Shown here: positions 17,072 to 26,443 of the stretch, in pieces
Position numbering within the stretch: position 1 is the first letter of the stretch
Layout: every line of letters begins with the position of its first letter
DNA from: Gallionella sp.
GTDB lineage: Bacteria > Pseudomonadota > Gammaproteobacteria > Burkholderiales > Gallionellaceae
Direction of reading: 5' to 3'
Assembly (NCBI GenBank): GCA_030645955.1
Contig: JAUSMR010000217.1
Coordinates: 22,951 to 86,950 of the forward strand
DNA length: 64,000 nt
The notes under the pieces: generated by a model
Seen by the model: the letters and a program-made list of their open reading frames with translations, nothing else
What the model was told of the DNA's origin: nothing
The model's database searches: none
Program-made: the position numbers and the translations under genes

Positions 17072-18007
17072 TCAATAAAACAGTGCCAGCGACAACAGCA
17101 CCCCATGCATCATCATCGCGGCGATGGTCAGTTTGATCGCATCGCCCAGTTGCTGCGGTTGCGCAGCATGCCGCAACAGCAGGCGCGCAGCCTTCACGCT
17201 CAACGGTAACGCCAGCAATACCAGCAAGGCGAGCATCGGCAACCAGCCCAGCACCACGCTCGACAACAACCATGCATAAGCCAGCAGTGTTATCAGCACA
17301 TAGCCCCAGCTTGCGTGATGCACGTCCAGCCGTGTCACCCAGTGCAGCTTGCCCGCCGCGGTATCAGCCTTGCGGTCCGGAAACTGGTTGATGTAGAGCA
17401 GATTGGTCACCAGCAGCGCGTAAGACAAACCGGCAATAAATGGCGCGGCGGCAAAGCCTTTGCGCTGCACAAAATCGGTGCCCACTGTTATCAATAAAAA
17501 CCCCGCCGCCACACACAGTTCGCCCAGTCCGCGGCTGTTCAGCCGGAACAGCGGCGCGGAATACGCCCAGCCGATGAACAGCCCGGAGAGGCCGACGTAG
17601 AGCAATTGCGGATCTGAGCGCAGCATCAGCCACAGCCCGGCCAGCACCACGCCGAACAGCAGCGCGAAACCATAGTTGCGTGTCTGCACCGGCGTCAGCA
17701 CGCCGTTCTGGATGAAGCGGCTGCCGCCGGTGAACGGAAACACACGCTCCATGTTGCACGCATCGGTACCGTTCAGCGCATCGTAATAATCGTTCAGCAC
17801 ATTCACTCCGGCATGCGCCAGCAGCGCAAACAGCAGCGTGACCGCCGCCAGCTCCGGGTTGAGCGCGATGCCGTCATGCCGCACGATCGCCAGCCCGATC
17901 AGGCACGCCATCAGGCTTGCGGTGAGAAACGCCGGCCGTGTCGCCGCAACATATCGCGCCAGCGGATTTTGAAATGTTGCGAGCGTCGGCTCCAGCGGCT
18001 GCGACAT
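17072..18007 (-). CDS. UbiA-family prenyltransferase (MenA/UbiA-like)
   Basis: An integral membrane aromatic or quinone-type prenyltransferase. The 311-residue protein has seven to nine membrane helices and two Asp-rich motifs that bind Mg-diphosphate: NVLNDYYDALNGTD near residue 75 and NQFPDRKADTAAGK near residue 210. The start at 18007 overlaps the ruvC stop (TAATG). The substrate cannot be read from sequence. The pattern is closer to MenA-type than to 4-hydroxybenzoate UbiA, but I would not name it. Its position inside the ruv cluster is unusual. Confidence 0.85.
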   Translation of the reverse strand: MSQPLEPTLATFQNPLARYVAATRPAFLTASLMACLIGLAIVRHDGIALNPELAAVTLLFALLAHAGVNVLNDYYDALNGTDACNMERVFPFTGGSRFIQNGVLTPVQTRNYGFALLFGVVLAGLWLMLRSDPQLLYVGLSGLFIGWAYSAPLFRLNSRGLGELCVAAGFLLITVGTDFVQRKGFAAAPFIAGLSYALLVTNLLYINQFPDRKADTAAGKLHWVTRLDVHHASWGYVLITLLAYAWLLSSVVLGWLPMLALLVLLALPLSVKAARLLLRHAAQPQQLGDAIKLTIAAMMMHGVLLSLALFY

Positions 18008-18525
18008 TAAACCAGCCTCCCATTCCGCACGCGGAAACCCTTGGTCGCCAGCGCGCCCAAACCCATCCCGCCATGCGCATGACAAATCGCGCAGGCAAGC
18101 GCATCTGCCGCATCCGGGCTGGGTGTGCCGGACAACTTCAACAAGCGTTGCACCATTAACTGCACCTGTTCTTTCTCGGCATGGCCGTTGCCGACCACGG
18201 CCTGCTTCACCTGCAACGCGGTGTATTCCGCCACCGGCAGATTCGCCAGCACCGCCGCGCAAATCGCCGCGCCGCGCGCCTGACCAAGCAGCAGGGTGGA
18301 TTGCGGGTTGACGTTGACGAACACTTTTTCCACCGCCACCTGTTGCGGCTGATGCTGCGCGATCACCTCGCCCAATGAATTCAGTATCACCTTAAGGCGC
18401 TCCGGCAACTCGCCATCCGGTGTCTTGATGCAGCCGCTGGCGACGTAGCTCAACTGTTGCCCGGCTTTGTCCAGCACCCCAAAGCCGGTGACGCGCAGAC
18501 CGGGGTCGATGCCTAGGATGCGCAC
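18007..18525 (-). CDS. ruvC: Crossover junction endodeoxyribonuclease RuvC
   Basis: A resolvase that cuts Holliday junctions after RuvAB migration. The active-site acidic residues are visible in [15 protein letters not shown] and the C-terminal [14 protein letters not shown]. The GTG at 18525 puts the start right before RILGIDPG as in other RuvC proteins (172 residues). A TTG at 18540 is the alternative. It follows the stop of the nuclease-like gene at once. Confidence 0.96.
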   Translation of the reverse strand: MRILGIDPGLRVTGFGVLDKAGQQLSYVASGCIKTPDGELPERLKVILNSLGEVIAQHQPQQVAVEKVFVNVNPQSTLLLGQARGAAICAAVLANLPVAEYTALQVKQAVVGNGHAEKEQVQLMVQRLLKLSGTPSPDAADALACAICHAHGGMGLGALATKGFRVRNGRLV

Positions 18526-18540
18526 GGAATCGCCCACCAA

Positions 18541-19380
18541 CTAATTTGGCTTATAGCCAAATTTAACCAATTGGATCATCAGATAATCCTCAAGGTTGTT
18601 TATGTGCTCATCCTTTACCTCGACTAGCCTCAACTTATTCTGTCGGTATATTTCTAATTTCTTCTCTTTCCGTGCCTTGTATTTAGGATTGCTTTCCATC
18701 CCCCAGAATTCGATGTAAAGATCATATTCCGGCAAGAAAAAATCGCAGTACATTGTTTGCTCAACAGGCACCAAGCGTTCATAAGCGTGAACGATCCGCT
18801 TCTCATAGAACAACGCATCAATCATTGCTTCGCCACGCGAACGCACCATGTGCCCATCGGACGCGCGAATCGTTGGAGGAAATTTCTCTCTAAACCCCTC
18901 GGCCTTGTCTGCGGCTTCCTCAGGTATTTGAGAAGATTGTGCAACGGAAGGAGGCTCTATTTCTATTGCAAGAAGCTCACTGATAGCGTTTTGTAAAATC
19001 CGAGATTTACAAATGGCTTGATGCCAAAGGACGAATGGGATTCCACTTTTGGAATGCAATTTTCTTTCAGCTTTTAACTTCTCGCCCTGTTCAGATGGCT
19101 TCCATCCCTTGCCATCTCTTTCTACCCATCCCAAGTCAAGTAAAACCCTGTTGATCTGTTTTGCATCAAGCTTGAATCGCTCCCCTAGAGATGTAGAGTT
19201 CAAGAAAGCGCTGTCTACGTCCTGGGTGGCATTAGGTGCTGTTACAACATATGAAGAAGCCGGTTCTTCGACTGCTTGCCTATCCTTCTTCCAGTGCGTA
19301 TAGCAAAGAGTATGTCCATGTTTTTGAACACGGCTATCACAGCCTTCCACCGAACATATAGGGAGTTCTGTCACTATCAT
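18541..19380 (-). CDS. Putative PD-(D/E)XK nuclease with N-terminal Cys/His cluster, coupled to yebC
   Basis: A 279-residue protein that I cannot assign to a named family. Residues 9-29 hold a zinc-finger-like cluster (Cys9, Cys14, Cys26, His29). About residues 55-120 resemble a winged-helix module like the phage KilA-C type ([22 protein letters not shown]). Residues 172-260 look like a restriction-endonuclease fold: RSRGE with Glu184, CDFFLP with Asp213, YIEFWGM with Glu224, and a Lys-rich helix before [10 protein letters not shown]. The start overlaps the yebC stop (ATGA) and the gene ends directly before ruvC. Base composition is visibly more AT-rich than both neighbours, which suggests acquisition. 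Confidence 0.8.
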   Translation of the reverse strand: MIVTELPICSVEGCDSRVQKHGHTLCYTHWKKDRQAVEEPASSYVVTAPNATQDVDSAFLNSTSLGERFKLDAKQINRVLLDLGWVERDGKGWKPSEQGEKLKAERKLHSKSGIPFVLWHQAICKSRILQNAISELLAIEIEPPSVAQSSQIPEEAADKAEGFREKFPPTIRASDGHMVRSRGEAMIDALFYEKRIVHAYERLVPVEQTMYCDFFLPEYDLYIEFWGMESNPKYKARKEKKLEIYRQNKLRLVEVKDEHINNLEDYLMIQLVKFGYKPN

Positions 19381-20102
19381 TCCTCAATCACCGCCGTCGT
19401 ATAGACTTCCTGCACGTCATCCAGATCTTCCAGCGCATCGATCAGTTTCTGCATCTTCACCGCGTCATCGCCGGTAAAAATCACCTCGCTGGCCGGCTTC
19501 ATGATGACTTCACCGAATTCCGGTTTGTAGCCCGCCGCTTCCAAAGCCTGCTTCACATTCACAAAGTCATGCGGCGCGGTGGTTACTTCGATGCTGCCGT
19601 CGTCATTGGCGACGATGTCTTCCGCACCGGCATCCAGCGCGACTTCCATCAGGCCGTTCTCATCCGTGCCGGGAGCGAAAATCATTTGTCCGCAATGCCT
19701 GAACAAAAATGCCACCGAGCCGTCGGTGCCAAGATTGCCGCCATTCTTGGTGAATGCATGGCGCACATCGGCCACGGTGCGCGTCTTGTTGTCGGTCATG
19801 CAATCCACCATCACCGCCGCGCCGTTGATGCCGTAGCCCTCGTAGCGCAGCTCCTGATATTCCACGCCATCCAGCTCGCCGCTGCCGCGCTTGATGGCGC
19901 GCTCGACGTTGTCTTTGGGCATATTGTTGGAATAAGCCTTGTCCATCGCCAGGCGCAGGCGCGGATTTCCATCCGGGTCGCCGCCGCCCAGCCGTGCCGC
20001 GACGGTGATTTCCTTGATCAACCGGGTGAAAATTTTGCCGCGCTTGGCATCCTGCTTGCCCTTGCGGTGTTGGATGTTTGCCCATTTACTATGACCAGCC
20101 AT
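19377..20102 (-). CDS. yebC: YebC/PmpR family protein
   Basis: A 241-residue protein with the signature N terminus [15 protein letters not shown] and conserved [20 protein letters not shown]. Family members are described as transcription regulators and, more recently, as factors acting on ribosomes stalled at proline stretches. It heads the ruv-tol run on this strand and overlaps the nuclease-like gene by 4 bp. It is divergent from the HerA-like gene across 90 bp. Confidence 0.95.
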   Translation of the reverse strand: MAGHSKWANIQHRKGKQDAKRGKIFTRLIKEITVAARLGGGDPDGNPRLRLAMDKAYSNNMPKDNVERAIKRGSGELDGVEYQELRYEGYGINGAAVMVDCMTDNKTRTVADVRHAFTKNGGNLGTDGSVAFLFRHCGQMIFAPGTDENGLMEVALDAGAEDIVANDDGSIEVTTAPHDFVNVKQALEAAGYKPEFGEVIMKPASEVIFTGDDAVKMQKLIDALEDLDDVQEVYTTAVIEE

Positions 20103-20192
20103 ACTTACCTCCGAAAAATGTTCCGTGATGGTATCATTTCCGTTCCGTTATCCCAACAAAACCAACCCGATACAAGCCGCACCCCATCCAAA

Positions 20193-21695
20193 ATGACCGA
20201 ACCTTTATTGATCGCCAAAAATGGCCCCCAGGAACTTTACCTGTTGCCGCAAATGGCCAACCGCCACGGGCTGATCACCGGCGCGACCGGAACCGGCAAG
20301 ACCGTCACGCTGCAAACGCTGGCGGAGGCGTTCAGCCGCATCGGTGTGCCGGTGTTCCTCTCCGACATCAAGGGGGATCTGTCCGGCATAGGCAAGACCG
20401 GCGGCGGCAACGCAAAAGTCGCCGCGCGGGTGGAGCAACTCAAGCTGGAAAACTTCACGCATCGAGCCTATCCGGTGACGTTCTGGGACGTGTTCGGCGC
20501 AACGGGTCATCCGCTGCGCGCCACCGTCTCCGACATGGGGCCGCTGCTGCTCGGGCGCATGTTGAACCTCAACGAGGTGCAACAAGGCGTGATGGCGCTG
20601 GTGTTCAAGATCGCCGATGACAACGGCCTGCTGCTGCTCGACCTGAAAGACCTGCGCGCGATGGTGCAGAGTGTGGGCGACAGCGCCGCCGATTACACCA
20701 CCGAATACGGCAACATCTCCACCGCCAGCATCGGCGCGATTCAGCGCGGCCTGCTGCAAATCGAAACGCAGGGCGGCGAGAGCCTGTTCGGCGAACCGAT
20801 GCTCAACATCGCCGACCTGATGCAGACCGACAGCAACGGTTACGGCATGATCAACATCATCGCCGCCGACAAACTGATGACTTCCCCAAAGGTTTATTCC
20901 ACGATGTTGTTGTGGCTGCTCGCCGAACTGTTCGAGAACCTGCCGGAAACGGGCGACCTCGCCAAGCCCAGGATGGTGTTCTTCTTCGACGAAGCGCACC
21001 TGCTGTTCAACGACGCGCCTGCCGCGCTGCTCGACAAGATCGAACAGGTGGTGCGCCTGATCCGCTCCAAAGGCGTGGGCGTGTATTTCGTCACGCAGAA
21101 TCCCGCCGACGTGCCGGACAAGGTGCTGGGACAACTCGGCAACCGCGTGCAGCACGCGCTGCGCGCTTTTTCGCCGCGCGACCAGAAAGCGGTGAAAGCC
21201 GCCGCCGAAACCATGCGCGACAATCCAAAACTGGATGAAGCCACTATCATCACCGAGCTTGGCGTCGGCGAAGCGCTGGTTTCCTGCCTGGATGAGAAAG
21301 GCACGCCGGGTATCGTCGAGCGTGCCCTGATCGTTCCGCCGCAAGCGCAAATCGGCCCGATCACCGATGCCGAAAGAAAAGCCATCATGCAAAATTCGCT
21401 GCTCGCCGGACATTACGAGAAAGCCGTAGATCGCGAATCTGCTTATGAAATTCTCAAAGGACGTGCCGGCGGAATTCAAGCCGAAGCGTCTGCTCAACAA
21501 ACCGCGCAAAACCCCGCCAACGGCGGCGGTGCAATCGGTGGCATACTGGGCAGCATTTTTGGGAACAGCACTCCCGGCCGCCGCGAAGGTGTCGGCGAAG
21601 CCCTCGCAAAAAGCGCCGCACGCGCTATCGGCTCGTCAGTCGGACGGCAGATCGTTCGTGGCGTATTGGGGTCGTTATTGGGAGGACGCAGGTAA
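20193..21695 (+). CDS. HerA-like P-loop NTPase (DUF853/YjgR family)
   Basis: A 500-residue ATPase of the HerA/FtsK superfamily. It has Walker [12 protein letters not shown] (about residues 26-36), Walker [13 protein letters not shown] (about 260) and a Gln/Asn sensor region [11 protein letters not shown]. The tail (residues 420-500) is Gly/Ala-rich with small hydrophobic glycine repeats ([14 protein letters not shown]). ATG at 20193 is chosen because the domain begins shortly after it. The open frame extends far upstream but into the yebC region. The cellular role of the family is not established. Confidence 0.9.
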   Translation: MTEPLLIAKNGPQELYLLPQMANRHGLITGATGTGKTVTLQTLAEAFSRIGVPVFLSDIKGDLSGIGKTGGGNAKVAARVEQLKLENFTHRAYPVTFWDVFGATGHPLRATVSDMGPLLLGRMLNLNEVQQGVMALVFKIADDNGLLLLDLKDLRAMVQSVGDSAADYTTEYGNISTASIGAIQRGLLQIETQGGESLFGEPMLNIADLMQTDSNGYGMINIIAADKLMTSPKVYSTMLLWLLAELFENLPETGDLAKPRMVFFFDEAHLLFNDAPAALLDKIEQVVRLIRSKGVGVYFVTQNPADVPDKVLGQLGNRVQHALRAFSPRDQKAVKAAAETMRDNPKLDEATIITELGVGEALVSCLDEKGTPGIVERALIVPPQAQIGPITDAERKAIMQNSLLAGHYEKAVDRESAYEILKGRAGGIQAEASAQQTAQNPANGGGAIGGILGSIFGNSTPGRREGVGEALAKSAARAIGSSVGRQIVRGVLGSLLGGRR

Positions 21696-21729
21696 CCGCT
21701 GCTGAATTTACGGAAAAAGTGAATACGAA

Positions 21730-22347
21730 ATGAGAACTATCCTGATTGCAAATCCGAAGGGCGGGTGCGGCAAAACCACGCTTTCCGTCAACATCGCCGG
21801 GTATCTGGCAAACTGCGGCAACCGGGTGGCCCTGCTCGACATGGACAGGCAACAATCCGCCGCGTTGTGGATCGAAACACGCCCGGATAATCTCCCGCCG
21901 ATACGCGCGATGAAATACAACAAGGCATCAGACACCCCAAGCGACTGGCTGGTGATAGATTCATCCGCAGGTTTATCCGGCAGCAATCTCGCCTATTCCC
22001 TCATCAAGCAGGCCAACAGGATCATCGTCCCGGTCGTCCCATCCCTGTTCGATCTGCATGCCAGCCGCGATTTTTTGAAAGATCTGCTTGAGGAAAGGAA
22101 AGTGCGCAACAGCCCCTGCCAAATCGGCGTGGTCGGCATGCGCATTGCGCCGCGCACCCGTGCCGCTACGGTGCTGGAAGATTTTCTCGACACGCTTGGC
22201 CTGCCGATACTCGCTTACCTGCGCGAGACGCAGGTGTATGTGAATGCCGCCTTCGAGGGAAAATCCCTGTTCGACCTGCCTCACCACGTCGCCGAACGCG
22301 AGCTTGAGCAATGGGAATTTTTGCAGGACTGGCTGGAGAAAGACTGA
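21730..22347 (+). CDS. ParA/MinD-like ATPase
   Basis: A 205-residue Walker-type ATPase with the deviant Walker A motif NPKGGCGKTTL (residues 8-18), LLDMDRQQSA (switch I/A') and WLVIDSSAGL (Walker B). The length fits short orphan ParA proteins, not the chromosome-partitioning ParA. No parB neighbour is present. It starts 34 bp after the HerA-like gene on the same strand. It may position a membrane or polar complex, but the cargo is unknown. Confidence 0.88.
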   Translation: MRTILIANPKGGCGKTTLSVNIAGYLANCGNRVALLDMDRQQSAALWIETRPDNLPPIRAMKYNKASDTPSDWLVIDSSAGLSGSNLAYSLIKQANRIIVPVVPSLFDLHASRDFLKDLLEERKVRNSPCQIGVVGMRIAPRTRAATVLEDFLDTLGLPILAYLRETQVYVNAAFEGKSLFDLPHHVAERELEQWEFLQDWLEKD

Positions 22348-22357
22348 CTGGGAGTCT

Positions 22358-22385
22358 GCAGGGGCAATCCATGAATTGCCCCTGC
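22358..22385. repeat. Palindrome of the GGGGCAATYC/GAATTGCCCC family
   Basis: A 28-bp near-perfect palindrome directly after the ParA-like stop. The same motif with a C/T change occurs at 32921-32985 and 44780-44807. It could act as a transcription terminator for either converging gene. Confidence 0.8.
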
Positions 22386-22435
22386 ACACTCAACCTGCGT
22401 AATTCCATTTCTCATTCAAAAACGGCAATAACCAT

Positions 22436-22486
22436 GTAGGGTGCATTCCATGCACTAACGATGATGGTGCGTGGAACGCACCCTAC
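22436..22486. repeat. Inverted repeat with GTAGGGTGC ends
   Basis: The arms GTAGGGTGCATTCCATGCAC and GTGCGTGGAACGCACCCTAC surround an 11-bp loop. Related sequence occurs at 48789-48834 and as a half copy near 44408. This resembles REP-type palindromes mobilised by RAYT transposases. Confidence 0.8.
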
Positions 22487-22490
22487 GATA

Positions 22491-22630
22491 TCTAGGGAAA
22501 CGCAGATTAAATCGTCATTGCGAGGAGCGTAGCGACGTGGCAATCCAGAAGTTCGTTGATATCAAACAACTGGATTGCCACGCTTCGCTCGCAATGACGG
22601 ATTGAGTGAATAAATCTGCGTTTCCCTAGA
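22491..22630. mobile_element. MITE-like element, 140 bp, terminal inverted repeats
   Basis: The ends are TCTAGGGAAACGCAGATT and its inverse, followed by an internal long hairpin (CGTCATTGCGAGGAGCG...CGCTCGCAATGACG). No coding capacity is present. The terminal and internal motifs resemble those of 61115-61285, so the two are likely one family. Confidence 0.85.
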
Positions 22631-22663
22631 CGGCGATGGATGCCGCCGGACAGCCAAAATTGG

Positions 22664-23755
22664 TTAGACGTTAAAGCGGAAGTGCATCACGTCGCCGTCC
22701 TGTACCACATATTCCTTGCCTTCCACGCGCATCTTGCCGGCATCTTTCGCGCCCTGCTCGCCCTTGTATTTCACGAAGTCTTCGTAGGCGATCACTTCGG
22801 CGCGGATGAAACCGCGCTCGAAGTCATTGTGGATCACGGCGGCCGCTTTCGGTGCTGTATCGCCCTTGTGGATGGTCCAGGCGCGCACTTCTTTCACGCC
22901 GGCGGTGAAGTAGGTTTGCAGGTTAAGCAGTTGGTAGCCGGTGCGGATCAGACGGTTCAGGCCGGGTTCGGCCAGACCGGCATCGGCCAGAAATTCCTGT
23001 TTGTCCGCATCGGAAAGCTCGGCGATTTCCGCTTCCAGTGCGGCGCAGATCGGCACCACCGGCGCGCCTTCTTTCGCGGCGTATTCTTCCAGACGCGTCA
23101 GCAGAGGGTTGTTGCTGAAGCCGCCTTCCGCGACGTTGCCGACATACATGGCGGGTTTGATGGTGAGCAGGCACAGCGGCTGGAGCAGCGCGCGTTGTTC
23201 TGCATCCAGCTTCAGCGTGCGCGCCGGCTTGCCTTCGTTCAAATGGGCGGAAACTTGCTCCAGTAACACGCCCAACTTGGCGGCTTCCTTGTCGCCGGAT
23301 CGCGATTGCTTGCTGTTGCGTTGCTGCGCTTTTTCCACGGTGGCAAGGTCCGCCAGTGCGAGTTCGGTGTTGATGGTTTCGATGTCGGAGATTGGATCGA
23401 CTTTACCCGCGACGTGGATCACGTTGTCGTCTTCGAAGCAGCGCACCACGTTCAGAATACCATCCGTCTCGCGGATGTTGGCGAGAAACTGGTTGCCAAG
23501 TCCTTCGCCCTTGCTTGCTCCCGCAACCAGTCCGGCGATGTCCACAAATTCGGTGATCGCATACTGCATCCGTTGCGGCTTGACGATTTCCGCCAGCGAC
23601 GCCATGCGCCCATCCGGCACTTCGACGATGCCGACGTTCGGTTCAATGGTGCAGAAGGGATAGTTCTCCGCTGCGATGCCCGCCTTGGTCAGCGCATTGA
23701 ACAGGGTGGATTTGCCGACATTGGGCAGGCCGACGATTCCGCATTTCAAACTCAT
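22664..23755 (-). CDS. ychF: Redox-regulated ATPase YchF (Obg-like)
   Basis: A universally conserved TRAFAC-class P-loop protein that prefers ATP to GTP and is implicated in translation and oxidative-stress response. The 363-residue protein has the G1 motif GLPNVGKST near the N terminus, [16 protein letters not shown] (G3), a coiled-coil insert (about residues 130-170) and a C-terminal TGS domain ending with [13 protein letters not shown]. Length is normal. Confidence 0.97.
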   Translation of the reverse strand: MSLKCGIVGLPNVGKSTLFNALTKAGIAAENYPFCTIEPNVGIVEVPDGRMASLAEIVKPQRMQYAITEFVDIAGLVAGASKGEGLGNQFLANIRETDGILNVVRCFEDDNVIHVAGKVDPISDIETINTELALADLATVEKAQQRNSKQSRSGDKEAAKLGVLLEQVSAHLNEGKPARTLKLDAEQRALLQPLCLLTIKPAMYVGNVAEGGFSNNPLLTRLEEYAAKEGAPVVPICAALEAEIAELSDADKQEFLADAGLAEPGLNRLIRTGYQLLNLQTYFTAGVKEVRAWTIHKGDTAPKAAAVIHNDFERGFIRAEVIAYEDFVKYKGEQGAKDAGKMRVEGKEYVVQDGDVMHFRFNV

Positions 23756-23802
23756 GACTGATCTCTCTTCAAAATATATTTACTCCGCAATCCAAATTGG
23801 AT

Positions 23803-23882
23803 CGAGGAACGAGGATTGAAGATCGAGCAAAACCCACTGCACCGCTTTTAACTCAATCCTCAATCCTCGCTCCTGAATCCTC
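23803..23882. repeat. Iterated inverted-repeat element, GAGGATT type
   Basis: The left arm (GAGGAACGAGGATTGAAGATCGAG) and the right arm (inverse of GAGGATTCAGGAGCGAGGATTGAGGATTGAG) each consist of about three 9-10 bp GAGGATT-like units. The two arms face each other. The element overlaps the pth stop codon. The architecture matches 32890-33009, 37509-37580, 41361-41453 and 45988-46449. Confidence 0.65.
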
Positions 23883-24456
23883 AAGCACTGTGCAGCTTCA
23901 ACATCGCCGCTTCGGTTTTTCCTTCGATGACAAGATGCGCAACATCCAGCGCATGCTGCATGGCCTCATCGATCAGCTCGCGCTCTTCGCGACGCGGGTC
24001 ATTCAACACGAAGCCGGCCACGTCGGCACCCTCGCCGGGATGGCCGATACCGAAACGCAGTCGCCAGAAATCCCTGGTGCCGAGATGCGCGATGATGTCT
24101 TTCAGCCCGTTGTGCCCGCCGTGTCCGCCGCCCAGTTTCAGGCGCGCCACTCCGGGCGGCAAATCCAGTTCGTCATGCACCACCAGCATTTCTGCCGGTT
24201 CTATTTTGTAAAACTGCGCCAGTGCGCCTACCGACCGACCGCTGACATTCATGAAGGTTTGCGGCTTGAGCAGTAACACTTCATGTCCGTGCATCTGGCC
24301 GCGCGCGGTTAAACCATGAAACTTGTTCTCGTTCTTGAAGCTCAATTTTTGCAGGCGCGCGAGTTCGTCCACCCACCAGAAACCGGCGTTATGCCGGGTG
24401 GTTTCGTATTCGCGCCCGGGATTGCCGAGGCCAACAATCAAACGTATCGTTGCCAT
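23881..24456 (-). CDS. pth: Peptidyl-tRNA hydrolase
   Basis: Releases tRNA from stalled peptidyl-tRNA. The 191-residue protein has the N-terminal [19 protein letters not shown] motif with the catalytic His, and the conserved [12 protein letters not shown] and HDELDLPPG motifs. It lies downstream of rplY, but a terminator hairpin (24483-24518) separates them. Confidence 0.97.
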   Translation of the reverse strand: MATIRLIVGLGNPGREYETTRHNAGFWWVDELARLQKLSFKNENKFHGLTARGQMHGHEVLLLKPQTFMNVSGRSVGALAQFYKIEPAEMLVVHDELDLPPGVARLKLGGGHGGHNGLKDIIAHLGTRDFWRLRFGIGHPGEGADVAGFVLNDPRREERELIDEAMQHALDVAHLVIEGKTEAAMLKLHSA

Positions 24457-24482
24457 GCCGTCTTTGTTCCTGGTGACTGAAT

Positions 24483-24518
24483 AAAAAAACCCGCCATTGC
24501 TTTCGGCATGGCGGGTTT
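24483..24518 (-). terminator. Intrinsic terminator downstream of rplY
   Basis: Read on the minus strand, the stem AAACCCGCCAT/ATGGCGGGTTT has a loop GCCGAAAGCA-type, followed by a T-run. It lies 15 bp after the rplY stop. Confidence 0.85.
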
Positions 24519-24533
24519 ATGCAGCCGGTCGAT

Positions 24534-25241
24534 TTACTTGGCTTTTTTGGCGGCAGGAGCGGCAGGGGCAGCCGCACCCGTTTTAGCAGCTCCCGCAGCA
24601 GGTGCGGGAGCTGATGCCGCAGAAGCCGCTGCAGCTGCCTCAGCCTCGGCAGCCACCTCTGCTTCCATCATGCCACGCGGCACCTGCACGGTAGCCACCA
24701 CCGCTTCAGCGGCATGCGACCCGTGTGCGGCAGCTTCCACACCATTGGGCAACTTCAGGTCGGCCACGTGGATGGAATGGCCGAGTGCCAGATGCGACAA
24801 GTCCACTTCGATGAAGGCCGGCAGATCCTTGGGCAAACAGGTAATGTCCAGATCGGTCATCACGTGGCTGATCTTGCCGCCACCATCCTTCACGCCCGGC
24901 GCGATTTCCGCATTCAGGAAATGCAGCGGTACTTTGATGTGCATCTTTTTCTTCGCGTCCACGCGCTGGAAGTCAATGTGTTGCACTTGCTGGCGGAACG
25001 GGTGCATCACGAAATCGCGCAACAGCACGGGTTCTTTCTTGCCGTCCAGAATCAGCGTCAGGATGGAAGCGTGGAACGCTTCCGCGCGCAGCTTGTAATA
25101 CAGTTCGTTGTGATCGATGTCGATCATGTTCACGTCACCCGCGCCATACACAACACCTGGCACGCGGCCGGTGTTACGCAGACGGCGGCTCGCACCCGTT
25201 CCTTGCGTCTTTCTGGTTGTTGCATTGATTTCGATTGTCAT
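24534..25241 (-). CDS. rplY: 50S ribosomal protein L25/general stress protein Ctc
   Basis: A 5S-rRNA-binding ribosomal protein of the long Ctc type. The 235 residues comprise an L25 N-terminal domain ([19 protein letters not shown]), a TL5 C-terminal beta domain (about residues 95-190) and a low-complexity Ala/Pro tail (about 195-235, ending AAKKAK). The start at 25241 has a GAAGTG leader; an in-frame Met upstream at 25298 is less likely. It follows prs after about 80 bp, a common order in betaproteobacteria. Confidence 0.95.
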   Translation of the reverse strand: MTIEINATTRKTQGTGASRRLRNTGRVPGVVYGAGDVNMIDIDHNELYYKLRAEAFHASILTLILDGKKEPVLLRDFVMHPFRQQVQHIDFQRVDAKKKMHIKVPLHFLNAEIAPGVKDGGGKISHVMTDLDITCLPKDLPAFIEVDLSHLALGHSIHVADLKLPNGVEAAAHGSHAAEAVVATVQVPRGMMEAEVAAEAEAAAAASAASAPAPAAGAAKTGAAAPAAPAAKKAK

Positions 25242-25319
25242 TTCACTTCTCCAAAAAACAGAATCGTCCGCGACCAGACGATTCTTACACTGCAACAATC
25301 AACATGACTGCTGCTCATT

Positions 25320-26270
25320 CTATTCAGTGAATAAGGAACTCACTGACTCTTCGTTATTGATGCGGCGTATTGTTTCCGCCAGCAATTCCGCCGTACTCAA
25401 CTGGCGTATGCGCTTGCAGTTGCGCGCCGCTTCGCCCAACGGGATGGTATCGGTGACGACCAATTCATCCAGCGTTGAATTTTCGATGCGCTCGATTGCC
25501 GGGCCGGACAACACTGCATGGGTACAGTAGGCCAGCACGCGCGCGGCGCCTTTTTCCTTTAGTGCATTGGAGGCTTCGCACAGCGTGTTGGCGGTATCCA
25601 CCATGTCGTCCATGATCAGGCAGGTGCGTCCCACCACATCGCCGATGATATTCATCACTTTCGCCACATTCGGTTTGGGGCGGCGTTTGTCGATGATCGC
25701 CAGGTCCGCATCCAGTTCCTTGGCCAAAGCGCGGGCACGCACCACGCCGCCCACGTCCGGCGATACCACGATCAGGTTCGGGTAGTTGTTCTTCCATACA
25801 TCGGACAGCAAAATCGGGCTGGCGTAGATGTTGTCCACCGGAATATCGAAAAACCCCTGAATCTGGTCGGAGTGCAAATCCATGGTCAACAAGCGATTCA
25901 CACCGGCGCTGGAAAGCATGTCGGCCACCAGTTTGGCGGTAATCGCGACACGCGCAGAGCGCAGCCGGCGATCCTGGCGCGCGTAGCCGAAATACGGCAT
26001 CGCAGCGGTGATACGCCCGGCAGAAGCGCGTTTCAGCGCATCCACCATCACCAGCACTTCCATCAGGTTGTCGTTGGTCGGCGCACAAGTGGATTGCAGC
26101 ACGAAAACATCTTTGCCACGCACATTCTCAAGGAGCTCCACCATCACTTCGCCGTCCGAAAAACGGCCCACCTTGGCACGGCCAAGATGGATGTGGAGGC
26201 GCTGTGCGACATCCGCGGCGAGCTTAGGATTGGCATTTCCGGTGAACACCATCAAGCGGTCGTAGGACAC
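25320..26270 (-). CDS. prs: Ribose-phosphate pyrophosphokinase
   Basis: Makes PRPP from ribose 5-phosphate and ATP for nucleotide, His and Trp synthesis. The 316-residue protein contains the PRPP-binding loop [10 protein letters not shown] and the flexible loop [19 protein letters not shown] at 26270 is preferred because AAGGG lies 7 bp upstream of it; an ATG two codons earlier is too close to that site. A terminator (26292-26322) separates it from tRNA-Gln upstream. Confidence 0.96.
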   Translation of the reverse strand: MSYDRLMVFTGNANPKLAADVAQRLHIHLGRAKVGRFSDGEVMVELLENVRGKDVFVLQSTCAPTNDNLMEVLVMVDALKRASAGRITAAMPYFGYARQDRRLRSARVAITAKLVADMLSSAGVNRLLTMDLHSDQIQGFFDIPVDNIYASPILLSDVWKNNYPNLIVVSPDVGGVVRARALAKELDADLAIIDKRRPKPNVAKVMNIIGDVVGRTCLIMDDMVDTANTLCEASNALKEKGAARVLAYCTHAVLSGPAIERIENSTLDELVVTDTIPLGEAARNCKRIRQLSTAELLAETIRRINNEESVSSLFTE

Positions 26271-26291
26271 TAGCATTCCCTTAAAGAATCT

Positions 26292-26322
26292 AAAAAAACC
26301 GAAGCCTTAATTGCGTCTTCGG
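26292..26322 (-). terminator. Intrinsic terminator after tRNA-Gln
   Basis: On the minus strand, CCGAAGACGC pairs imperfectly with GGCTTCGG and is followed by seven T. It lies between tRNA-Gln and prs and so probably ends the lolB-ispE-tRNA transcript. Confidence 0.8.
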
Positions 26323-26365
26323 CCGTTCGTTTCGCTCGCATAAACATGCGCCGAAACTTGCGTTT

Positions 26366-26440
26366 TGGCTGGGGAGGTAGGGATCGAACCTACGAATGCC
26401 GGAATCAAAATCCGGTGCCTTACCACTTGGCGACTCCCCA
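26366..26440 (-). tRNA. tRNA-Gln (TTG)
   Basis: A 75-nt cloverleaf with encoded CCA. The acceptor stem is TGGGGAG-type, paired with CTCCCCA-type, the anticodon stem CCGGA/TCCGG carries loop TTTTGAT (anticodon TTG), and the T arm is GTAGG-TTCGATC-CCTAC. It follows ispE on the same strand. Confidence 0.97.
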
Positions 26441-26443
26441 TCA

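Larger units (their letters stand above)
22348..22663. other. Gene-free gap filled by three palindromic repeats
   Basis: This 316-bp gap separates convergent genes (ParA-like and ychF). It contains a short palindrome (22358-22385), a 51-bp inverted repeat (22436-22486) and a 140-bp MITE-like element (22491-22630) in series. No open frame or tRNA is seen. Confidence 0.85.

Noticed and set aside
20205..21509. A 434-codon open frame on the minus strand opposite the HerA-like gene
   Set aside because: It is antisense to a well-supported ATPase, has His/Val-rich non-protein-like composition and no domain. It is a GC-driven shadow frame.
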